A DNA stretch of 60,436 bases from Prorocentrum cordatum. Its lineage: Eukaryota > Sar > Dinophyceae > Prorocentrales > Prorocentraceae. The translations under genes and the position numbers were made by a program. Position 1 is the stretch's first letter. Each line of letters opens with the position of its first letter. Under the pieces are notes generated by a model. That model saw only the letters and a list, made by a program, of their open reading frames with translations, was not told the DNA's origin and ran no database searches. Positions 51,880 through 60,436 of this stretch are shown in pieces. The DNA is taken from NCBI GenBank assembly GCA_963575745.1, contig CAUYUJ010017961.1, positions 158,501-218,936 of the forward strand, read 5' to 3'.

Positions 51880-52860
51880 GGAGAGAAAGATAGGGGAGCG
51901 GGGAGGCAGTCAGGGGGGGGAGAGAGGAGGGGTGCAACATGTGTTTCAGTAAAACAAAAACAAAGGGTGGCGAGGCCTTCCAAATCGACAGTTGGATACT
52001 TCCCCTCTGCTAGCGCATTAAAAGACCACCGAAGCACCTTCCAGATTTCACACCAGCTGTCCTGCCCGTGGACATTCTGTTTTGCGCATATACTGAGAGG
52101 GAAAGACGCCAAGTTCACAGTGAGGGCCTTCGTCTTTCCCATCGCCCCCAAGCCAGTCATCGAAACTGAGGTCAGAGAATCTCGAGACAGGAATTCTGCC
52201 CCGTCACCGTGAACACGGAGGGGGAGCAACAATTTCTCCCTCGCAGTCTTGCTTATCTTCCACAGGGGATGGCCACGTAAGCGAAGGTCAGACCTGATAT
52301 GTTTCTTTATTACCACCTACAACTTTCGTGTGCGACAAGGGTAGAATAAGCTTAACCGTTGGATAATGCAGGTTTCGGTCGAGCCCGTTCTACCCCCTTG
52401 CAAACTGTTGGCTCAAAACTAAAGCGCCCACCTGGAGGCGTTCTGCCAAAACGTGCTCAACTTGTCGATCCCGAAAATCATCGAACTCATCGCGGTGGTG
52501 CTTGAATAACGAGGCGAACCACTCGTGCGGTAGTAGTACTGCACATACTTTAGGCTGCACGCTAGCGGACTTGGTGTCCCAAGCTGGGATCTCGAACTGA
52601 TATGGTTCAGGCAGGGGCAAAGATCCAAACTTCACCATTAGTTCATGGTGGACATTGCAAGGGTATTCCCCCCACGTTCCCAGGGATGCCAACATCTGTA
52701 TCTCGGGGTGGGCCAGCCCGTCTAAGTGGGCGGCGTGGGCGGCCCGTTGAACCTCGGTCGCGGGGATGAGACCCCACGCCAGGAATGCAACACTTTGGTC
52801 CCCAATTGAGAATACCGCGGGGGCTCTTGGCGCAAGGGTGCCACCTCGGCCTCCTCCATG
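50392..52860 (-). CDS. Transposase-like repeat-family gene, several exons
   Basis: Three coherent minus-strand segments. The first, about 52,860-52,400, has SIGDQSVAFLAWGLIPATEV, LAHPEIQMLASLGTWGEYP and FEIPAWDTKSASVQPKVCAV. The second, about 52,300-51,950, has LPLRVHGDGAEFLSRDSLTS and WKVLRWSFNALAEGKYPTVD. The third, about 51,305-50,392, has DDRFCWLCTANKTDNPW and LAIDVMHTVDLGVAGHAVAN ... LMFKHLIRFYDVVGAAGQFL. 'PxxVHGDG' and 'DxMHxxDLG' recall the catalytic-domain blocks of large CACTA/Plavaka-type transposases, a tentative match. Introns contain (GA)n and C-runs. Exon borders were not resolved and no terminal repeats were found. Confidence 0.5.
51543..51598. repeat. Poly-C tract in an intron
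   Basis: About 27 consecutive Cs in the ccttccccc...ctcatcc stretch. A shorter G-run is at 51,744-51,755. Confidence 0.85.
51812..51875. repeat. (GA)n microsatellite in an intron
   Basis: About 30 GA dinucleotides, then ggagagagggagaga. Confidence 0.95.
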
Positions 52861-53516
52861 ACTCCATCATCATGGCTCAGCCGTCTCTTGTCATGGCCCT
52901 TGCGGCCCATGTGTGGGTCAGGGATAGGGGGGCCTTGCTGCCCAGCAGGCGGCGGCCCTGAAACCCGAGTTGCCAGCTGGCGGGCTCTCGAGCCCGAAAT
53001 GCCAGCTCGAAAAAAAAAAACTACGGGGCCAGACAAACGGTAGCGCTACGACTTGAATGCCCTCGGGTGGAAGGGGGCGCGAAGGCAAGAGCGGGAGAGG
53101 TTGGTTGGAGCAGAGTGCGTCGGGGAGGAGCAACGGGGAGGGATAGGGGAATTGAACATACTTGATGGAAGGGGCAGAAGGGGGGAGAAAGGAATAGAGT
53201 GCAGTGCAGGATGCATGGGGGTAGAGAGAGAAGGGCTCAGAGGATGGAGTGGGCTCAGGTAGGGCGAAGCCGAGCACCCCCGCATGTCTCGCCCTGGGGA
53301 TGGCAGAGGCGAACGGCGTCGGGGCTAGCCTGTGATAGCCCCAGACGCTACAGCACGCTAGAGCACGGCGGGCACCTCTCTTTCTCTCGCTAGCTTCCCA
53401 GCTCCTGGCCTGCTGCCTCGCCGTCCCCCCCCCCCCCTCCCCCCGCCTTCCCGACTCCACCTGTTCTGGTCCCTTGCGGTGCATCTCCCTCCCTTCCTCC
53501 TTCGCATTCCCTTCTC

Positions 53517-53517
53517 C

Positions 53518-53552
<35 letters not shown>
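53517..53552. repeat. Poly-C tract of ~33
   Basis: Uninterrupted Cs. 52,870-53,900 otherwise holds no recognised gene. Confidence 0.9.
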
Positions 53553-53909
53553 ACTCCACCTGATCTGGTTCCTTCCACTCCGCGCCCTCTCTGCCCACCC
53601 TCCCCAATATGGCGCGCGTTCCTCCTTGGTCTATGTTCCCCAGCCTGCCGCGCGCTTCCTCCGACGCCGCCCACTTGCGCCCCTGCCGCGCCCATCCGAG
53701 GGGGGGGGGGGAATGAGGGGATGAGGAGGGGGCCGATAAGCTGATGGGGGAGGAATGGGGACGGGGGAGGGGGGGGGAGGGGGGGGGGAGGGAGGTGGAA
53801 GCTGACGAGGACTAACGACTGAACTGAAGAGAATTCGACGAGTGACGACCTGCCCCTCGCTCTCTCTCTGGCGCTGACTCCTACCACCTAGACGGTCATG
53901 TCGATGGCG

Positions 53910-54082
53910 ATATCTAGATGGCCATCTTGAGGACCCCCAGCGCTTCCACGGCGCTGTCCTGAAACGGCTTCAGGTTCTTTTCGACCTTCTTGTTGTTCGG
54001 GCGCGGGTCCGTGGCCCATTCCCCGATGACGCCGCCGCACTTGCGGAGATCGCACAGCACCTGGGCATCAGGATTGGGTGGG
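53910..54082 (-). CDS. Candidate exon of a minus-strand gene (most 3' exon seen)
   Basis: It reads DAQVLCDLRKCGGVIGEWAT then DPRPNNKKVEKNLKPFQDSA. Protein-like and unlike the flanking low complexity. Probably the last visible exon of the gene whose other exons lie at 54,970-60,354. Function not recognised. Confidence 0.45.
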
Positions 54083-54297
54083 CGACGTTGATCCTCTCCC
54101 TCTCCTTTGCCCAACGACCCCCTCGCATCTGACTAACCCTCAACCTCGAACCCCTTACCTCACCCCCGACCGAGACCATGTCCCCATCCATCTTCCTCCT
54201 CCGACCCGCCAACTTCCTCCTCCATCCCCTGCGCCTCCACCCCCCCCCAATCATGTATCATTCGTTTACACCTTCCTGCTCCTCGCACCGCTCGCCG

Positions 54298-54343
54298 AAC
54301 CCCCCCCCCCCCCCCCCTCCCCCACACCCCCCCACCCCCCCCC

Positions 54344-54375
<32 letters not shown>

Positions 54376-54400
54376 ACCCCGCCCCATTCCCCCCCCCCCC
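54298..54400. repeat. Interrupted poly-C tract
   Basis: Several runs of 9-24 Cs separated by single A or T, in a probable intron. Confidence 0.9.
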
Positions 54401-54969
54401 ATCCACTGGGCCCGGGCCTCGCCGTCCGAGAAAGGGAAAGGGTGGGGGCAGAATGAAACGGAGCAGGAAAGGGGGAAGAGGGGCTGGGAATAAACGATAA
54501 ACATGAAATGCTGATGGTGACCAGGGCAAGAAGGAAAGGGAAGGCGACGGGGGGGGGGTGAGGGGGGGGCGGGAAAAGGGCAAGCAGCAAAGCAAAACCA
54601 GGGGATGTCCACAGTTCTCAACATGCAGGGGATTGAAGGTAGGGGAATTGGCATGCGAGGTAATTCTGAGGCACCAGAACAAGGTCATTATGGGCATGTT
54701 TGGACGCGGCAGGAGATCACATATCCTGGGTATACGTGGTACTTCTGCGCATGTCTGTGATCATCAGAAACTGTTGGGGGCGCTTCTGGGTACCATTTGA
54801 AAGCCATTTGGTTTTCAAGAGGCAGGTGTCCAAACTCCTCGCAGGAGGACACCAGGAAGGCTTCGGACGCCCCGCCCCAGGGCCACTGGAGGACTTCAGG
54901 AACAAAACCTCAGGACCCCTGGAGGACCTCAGGAACAAAATAACACACCATAGGTTCCAGACCACTCTT

Positions 54970-55100
54970 TAACACAGACGAAGCGTTGGCCTTCCCGGCC
55001 GACTTCGCCAGCAGCCCGCATTGCTTGCACCAGTCTTTGTTGTTGATGAATTTCAGGAGCATGCTGCTCGCCGCCTGTGGGAAATTATTGCGATGTCGTC
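54970..55100 (-). CDS. Candidate exon
   Basis: It reads ASSMLLKFINNKDWCKQCGL then LAKSAGKANASSVLKSGL. An isolated protein-like stretch flanked by C-rich DNA. Confidence 0.4.
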
Positions 55101-55454
55101 TCCCTACGCCTGTTACTCCCCCCTCCTCCGCCCTGCCCCCCCCTCCCCCCCATCCACACACCCACCCACCCACCACCCACCACACCCCCCGCCTCCGCCC
55201 CCCCACCCCACCCACCATGCCTCCCAAGCCTGTTCCTGCCCCTCCCCGCCCGCTTCCCCCTCCTCGCCCACCTCCTCCTGGCCATCCTTTTTCATCCCCT
55301 CCTCCTGGTCACCTCTGCCCTCTTCTCCCCCCTCCCCCTTCTTGTCCATGCCCCCTCCTCGCCCCCCATCTCCGAAGTCCAACCTCGGGGAAACGTCATC
55401 TAACATGTTCCAGTTCCGCGTGCTCTGCCGATGCATTACGCGGCCGTTCTGCGC

Positions 55455-55635
55455 GCAATGCCGAGGCTGAGGCCGAGGCTGAAGGCAGACTGAGGCTGAG
55501 GCTGGCGCAGGCTGAGGCCGAGGCTGAGGCAGGCTGAGGCTGAGGCTGGGGCAGGCTGATGCTGAGGCAGGCTGAGGCTGAGGCTGAGGCTGACGCAGGC
55601 TGAGGCTGGGGCAGGCTGAGGCTGAGGCCGAGACA
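55455..55635. repeat. Hexanucleotide (GAGGCT)n minisatellite
   Basis: Runs of gaggctgaggct with ggcgcaggctg variants, about 28 units. Confidence 0.9.
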
Positions 55636-55689
55636 CCTGCCGCCCCCCCCCCCCCCCTCGCCATCGCCTTCGCCCGGCCCGAACGACAC

Positions 55690-55850
55690 GATCCGAAAAC
55701 ATGCTGTCCGACAGGTAGTCCGCGACGCAAACGACCACGTCGCTGCAATCGGTCTCGTCCTTCAGAGCTTTCGCGCCGAACGTGAGGAGATCATCGCGGG
55801 CCTTCCGCAGCTTCATCAGCACGGGGTCGGCCTGCGCGGCGAAGGGGGGA
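55690..55850 (-). CDS. Candidate exon
   Basis: It reads ADPVLMKLRKARDDLLTFGA then KALKDETDCSDVVVCVADYL, helical and charged. It sits between the hexanucleotide tract and a Pro-rich stretch. Confidence 0.45.
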
Positions 55851-56404
55851 AGAGGTGGCGTCGGCGGAGCGTGGGGGGGGGGGCTGCCTTCGAGCGTTCT
55901 CGGGCGCAACCTCGGTTTCGAAGTTTGGCCCTCAGAGGCCATCGAGTTCGACGTCGCTTTCGGGCGCGGCCTCGCATCGGCAGCGGGCGGGCGCGGGGGG
56001 GCGGGCGAGGGAAAGGCAAGGCAGCGGCTGGAGGGGCCAGATCTCGACAGGAGGGCCAAGGGCGCTAGATATTGAGGAGACACTCGCAGGCTGGCGGGGA
56101 GGAGGAATGACTGGAGAAGAAAGAGTGAGGTTGGACTGTGTAAAGCATGTGCGCCCTTCGTTGCCCGCGAGCGGACGGCCGCGCTGCGTTCGAGGTCGTT
56201 AGCCATAAGTGTTACTTTTTTTGTTTCGAGGGGGGGGGGGGGGGGCCATTTCGAAATTCTGACTTAGGAGGAAGAGGAATGGTGTGGAAGGAGTGAACAG
56301 GAGAAGCAGAAGGTGGATGGAGTGACGAGGAAGGTGGAATAAGAGGGCGCGTTCACCCCCATCGCGCCTCCTTGCGCCCGCGCCCGCGCCCGCCGCCGCG
56401 ACCG

Positions 56405-56525
56405 CGGCCTGCTCCGCCGCCGCGCGCGGAAGCAGAAGCGCTGCCGCCGCCGCCTCCACCTCCGCCAGTGACGCAGTCTTCGATGTTCAGGCCCATGCCA
56501 GCCATGTTGCCTGGGCTTGCATCGA
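56405..56525 (-). CDS. Candidate exon (Gly-rich)
   Basis: It reads ASPGNMAGMGLNIEDCVTGG, then a Gly/Ser/Arg-rich tail. The tail may be intronic. Confidence 0.35.
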
Positions 56526-56924
56526 GGAGGGGGAGGGCGGGGTTCTCTGACCCCCCCCCCTTCCTCTCCTTATCCTCAGCATCCTCCTTCTCCTCCTTGT
56601 CATTATCCTCCTTCTCCTCCTTCCCCTCCTCCTCCCTCCCTCCTCAATCCCCCTCCTCCCCCGCCGCGCCCTCCCCCCCCCGCCTCCTCCCCCACCCCTC
56701 CGCCAATCCTCTCCCATCACCCCCTGTTATTATCGAGCAAGGGCGTTCGCTAACACGGTTATGGCGCTGGGCGCGCGCAAGGATTCGGGGAGGCGGGGGT
56801 CAAGGGCGGCGCTCGGGGGTGGGGGTGGGGCGGGGGGGGGGGGGGGAGGGGCGGATGCATTGAAGGGTGTTTATGTTGCATGCGGGAAGGTCGCAAATTC
56901 GCACCACCGAAAACAAGCTCAGAA

Positions 56925-57075
56925 AACAATGACTGGGATGTATACACATTTCAGCAACCATAGCACCGAACGCCGCGCGATCCTGGGACATCTGGAACTT
57001 CTCCATGCCCTCCCCGAGCATGTTGAACTGCTCTGCGTCGACATTGTCACCCTGGCTCCCCGACATCTGCTTGCT
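56925..57075 (-). CDS. Candidate exon
   Basis: It reads KQMSGSQGDNVDAEQFNMLG then EGMEKFQMSQDRAAFGAMVA. Confidence 0.45.
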
Positions 57076-57429
57076 CCTACCACTATTTTTTCTGATGGGT
57101 GTCCTTGCGCACGCAGTGCTGCTTTCTCTTCGGGCTGTCGGAGTTGGGCCGCGTCTGGCGCTACTTTTTCTGATCAACTAAGGTGGCGCAGTCACGCCCT
57201 GCTACGACATATTGCAGAAGGTCCAACAGAGGGGGCGCGCATAAATGTAATATTGCCCGACAGAGCTGAGAACACCAACGCAGCGCCCGACATCTGGAGA
57301 AATCGCAGCAAATCAAGCGAGAAACAGATATTCAACCATCAGGGGTCAGCTCAACTTCGCGACGCACTCTGGGCGATTCGGCCGCGGCGCTGGCAACAGC
57401 GCAGCGAAACAAAAAAGGGGCGGGCCGTC

Positions 57430-57770
57430 ACCGGATCATCGTTGATCATCCCCTCGCCCTCGCTCTGACCGTAGTGGTCGTAGAACTGCTTCTCGGTCGG
57501 CCACTCGTCGGACCTGATCATGTCCTCCTGCCAACTGATGGCCCACGACACCTGCATGTAGCGGATGTAGCGCTGGCCTAAGCTCGGGTCCACGATGAAG
57601 GCCGCCAGCATCTTCGCCTTGGTCTCGTACTTCGAGGCGCCCTTGATGGCGCCGGCCTCGACCTGCTTCCACTGCGCCTCTGCCTGCTCGCCGTTCTCGG
57701 CGTTATTCCTGGCAGTCTTGAAGCGCCCATAGAGAGCCCTGGGCGATAGATTTGGTTCGCGCGGCTTGGA
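57430..57770 (-). CDS. Candidate exon, the longest of the minus-strand gene
   Basis: Protein-like over about 105 residues: SPRALYGRFKTARNNAENGE, KYETKAKMLAAFIVDPSLGQ, SWAISWQEDMIRSDEWPTEK and QFYDHYGQSEGEGMIND. The Trp-rich helical composition is typical of a family I recall as repeated in dinoflagellate genomes, but I cannot name a domain. Confidence 0.55.
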
Positions 57771-58379
57771 ACATGTGCTACCCCTGGGGCACCACGAACC
57801 ATTGCTGTCATGTGTCCCACCAGCCCTCGGCGGTCTATAGACTTTCCTCTTCAAGCACCATTATTCCCCCTCTGGGAGTGGTTTACCCCTCCCGCTCCCC
57901 CCCCCCCCCCCCCCCCCTGGACCTGCACAGGAGGTTCCGCGGGTCGCTGGCGCGCCCAGGATGGCCCAAGACTGCTCCCAGGGCGAAAAAGGCGGGAAAG
58001 CAAACTACACATAGATCCCTCTAGGTTTTGGATGGAGTTTCGTTTTTTTTTTGTGCCCAAGAGGCACTCTAGAGGGGCATCGCTAATCCCCACCGCCACT
58101 CCCCTCCCCCCTCTTTGATGTACCTCATCCAACATGGCCCCGCCAACAGGCCCCCCGGGATACGCAAGGGGCCACCCAGGACCGCCAAGAGGCCCCAAAG
58201 ACTGCCCAGGAGGCCCCCAGACTCGCCATTGCACTCCCCTCCTCTCTGTATCTTCTTTCTCCATCATTCACCCCCCCTCCCTTCCTCGCCCTACCTCTAC
58301 CCCCCCTCGTTTCCCCTCCCCTCCTTCTCGTCCTCTGAGTCCCCGCCCTCCCCATCCCTCCTCCTCTCTCCCCCACTCC

Positions 58380-58593
58380 CTGCCCCCGCTCCCCCCCCCC
58401 CCCCCCCCCTCCCCCGCGCCCCCCCCCCCCCCCCCCCCCCCCCTCCTCGCACGGAACCCCCCGTCCCACCTGGCCCCCCTCTTCTCCTCCCACTCCGAAC
58501 GACCGACGGCTCCTCCTACTCCCCCCTCTTGGGATATATGACGGGTTGCCCCGCCCTTTTTTTTTCTGCGGCCCTAGCCCGCCCCACACCCCC

Positions 58594-58625
<32 letters not shown>
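58380..58625. repeat. Several poly-C tracts
   Basis: Runs at about 58,391-58,409, 58,420-58,442 and 58,597-58,624, within a probable intron. 57,900-57,918 is another. Confidence 0.85.
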
Positions 58626-58626
<1 letters not shown>

Positions 58627-59025
58627 CACACACCACACACACACGCACGCACACACCCCACACACACACACACACTCACACCACACGACACACACACCCA
58701 CACAACACACCACCACACACAACACAACCAAACAACACACACACACACACACCAATACACACACAACACACACACACACCCACACACACACACACACACA
58801 CCACACACACCACAACACACACACTACCACCACACACACCACACTCGTCACTACCCCAGCACACACACACACACCGACACACCCACACACACGACACACA
58901 CCCACACACACACACACACACCACACACACCACCACACACCACACACCAACACACACACACACACCCACACAACACACACCACACCACACTACACGCACT
59001 ACACACACCCACCCCACCCACCCAC
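58625..59025. repeat. (CA)n microsatellite, ~400 bp, imperfect
   Basis: Almost only cac/aca words with occasional T and G. Open on several frames but without coding meaning. Confidence 0.95.
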
Positions 59026-59301
59026 CCCCCCCCCGCCCGCCCCCCTGCATCACCCCCCCCCCCCCTGGGGTTCATGTCTGCGCGGGCTGGTGGGGGCGCG
59101 CGAAGCGCTAAACATTCGAACGCGCAACAAACGACAATAATGCAATTGACTCTCACGGGAACCGTCGGGCACCTGCACAAACGGACAAACCATCTCGGCG
59201 CGCACATAACCGCCCAAGGGGCGCGAACGAGACTTCACGCGGGCGGACGGGGGGCTTGTCACATCGCGACAGCAATACAGACGACAGAACAAGACAATTT
59301 T

Positions 59302-59338
59302 TTTTTTAAACAAAAAAAAAAAAAAAAAAAAAAAAAAA
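59302..59338. repeat. T9-AAAC-A28 homopolymer pair
   Basis: A run of nine Ts, then aaac, then about 28 As. It could be a retroposed poly-A tail, but no element body was recognised beside it. Confidence 0.85.
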
Positions 59339-59400
59339 CGTCATTTCAGACTCGCTGAAGATCTGCTTGACCAGGCTCACGTTATCCATGCTGCCGTGCG
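59338..59400 (-). CDS. Candidate exon
   Basis: It reads HGSMDNVSLVKQIFSESEM. Short, placed directly beside the A-tract. Confidence 0.4.
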
Positions 59401-59693
59401 CACTGGTAGCGGTGCATGCAATTCTCTCTCTGCGCCTGCGCCCTCACCTAGCCCTTGCTGCTTTCTGGCATTCACCGTCTGAACGCGCATCCAAGCCAAC
59501 GTTGTTTTGCAAACCCACGTGCAAAGCCAACGCGCTAGTTCATTAGTTTCAACATCAGAACTATACAAACAAACGCCCGCAGACCAAATCGCATCACGCA
59601 GTGAATTGGCGAATAAGGTTGACATGCACACCACCGCTCCATCCAGCCAACGCCCATGACGGGGCCAAAAAAAAACAAACGAGTCTCAGAAAA

Positions 59694-59760
59694 AAAGATC
59701 CATCTTCTCGTCGATAGTCTTGCCATCGCAAGCCTTCGAGATCTTAGCGTCGGTCCACGC
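59694..59760 (-). CDS. Candidate exon
   Basis: It reads AWTDAKISKACDGKTIDEKM. Short but protein-like and on the same strand as its neighbours. Confidence 0.4.
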
Positions 59761-60206
59761 CGCCCCCCTGTGTCTTCTTCTCGACCGCGGCTCCACTGGC
59801 GCCCCGCCTGGCGGCCAGGCGCGCAGGGTCTAGCCAAAACGGGCAGCGCAAGGAGGAGGGGGGGCGGGGGGCGCATTGGCGGCAGGAGAGCGAGAGGAGG
59901 AGCAGGGGCAGTGGAGGAGGAGACGGAGGGTCTGCGGAGGAGGGGCAGCGGAGGAATTGGGGCATGGGGGGATTATGGGTGACGTAGGCAAGGGCCACAT
60001 CAGAGTTGGGATCGTTGAGGGCAATACTTGAGGTGTCGGAAAGGGGTGGCATCTAAATCTTGGAATGGACAGCCCCTAGGTCTGTAATGTCGTGGATGCT
60101 CTATCTGGAATGCCCTCGCATGCCGTCAGAAGCCCTTGGATTCATTGAGATTTACACACGCCAATGCAGAGTGGCACTGTGCGTGTCATGTCCATGGGAA
60201 CTATAT

Positions 60207-60354
60207 TTTACGTAGTGGCCCGTTCCACCTGGCAGCGGCTTTGGCCTTGGCCTTGCCCTTCCCCGCCGCCTCCAGGTGCTCCTCAGATGGCGCGATGTCC
60301 CATCGGATCTCGCATGCGTACTTCCATCCAGAAACCGTCGGCCTCAAAGGGCCT
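60207..60354 (-). CDS. Candidate exon (most 5' exon visible)
   Basis: It reads LRPTVSGWKYACEIRWDIAP then SEEHLEAAGKGKAKAKAAAR. The gene may start beyond the window edge. 59,770-60,200 shows nothing convincing. Confidence 0.45.
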
Positions 60355-60436
60355 TGCGCGGGGAAGCCAGGACCCAAACGAGACGCACGGCGTCGCAATT
60401 ATTTCGGACCCACGGGCACGGCTGGGCAAGGGGGGG

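Noticed and set aside
58625-59025. Val/Cys-rich and Thr/His-rich ORFs
   Set aside because: They are direct readings of the (CA)n microsatellite.
59302-59338. Poly-A tail of a LINE insertion
   Set aside because: No LINE 3' sequence or target duplication lies beside it; it may be only a homopolymer.

Overview
This window looks like nuclear DNA of a dinoflagellate. Coding density is very low. There are long trinucleotide, minisatellite and homopolymer tracts, two decayed non-LTR retrotransposons (LINEs) and short exons scattered through low-complexity introns. Several genes are preceded by sequences resembling degenerate dinoflagellate spliced-leader (DinoSL) relics. The genus cannot be read from the sequence; Prorocentrum or a relative is a weak guess from the style of the repeats. 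No rRNA, tRNA, CRISPR array or bacterial operon was seen.

Layout. 0-13 kb is mostly satellites and microsatellites, with two small fold-back elements and one host-like gene on the minus strand (alpha-fucosyltransferase-like, about 5.98-7.11 kb, apparently cut short). 13.6-18.6 kb is a decayed LINE: AP-endonuclease-like (EEP) domain, reverse transcriptase, zinc fingers and a further ORF. 19-24 kb is repeats, with a cluster of GTACAATTTGTAC palindromes near 22 kb. 24.4-31.6 kb is a second LINE: two ~1 kb 5' direct repeats, ORF1, an OTU-type cysteine protease domain, a Cys-rich region, an EEP endonuclease and the start of the RT. Its RT resumes at 47,954 and stops at 48.48 kb.

The main discovery is what interrupts that second LINE. 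Positions 31,611-47,951 form a 16.3 kb DNA transposon. It has an 18 bp terminal inverted repeat at each end and a TA dinucleotide on both sides; removing it with one TA joins the two RT halves in the same frame. It carries about six genes, all on the + strand. One is a pogo/Tc1-like DDE transposase with Asp spacing DD35D. Others include an EEP-superfamily nuclease, an OTU-like protein and proteins I do not recognise. Each gene follows a pyrimidine-rich tract, and at least three have a DinoSL-like relic just upstream. About 56 copies of a 12-mer, CCGCAGTNGCGG (mostly CCGCAGTTGCGG), stud the element. They are all in the same orientation, occur in all three reading frames, and none was seen outside the element. 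A 42 bp-arm palindrome sits within about 13 bp of its exact midpoint.

48.5-60.4 kb holds fold-back repeats and two minus-strand multi-exon genes. One is a transposase-like repeat-family gene (50.4-52.9 kb). The other is an unidentified host-like gene with exons between 53.9 and 60.4 kb, separated by C-runs, (CA)n and other low-complexity introns.

All repeat counts and alignments were made by eye and may be off by a few units.
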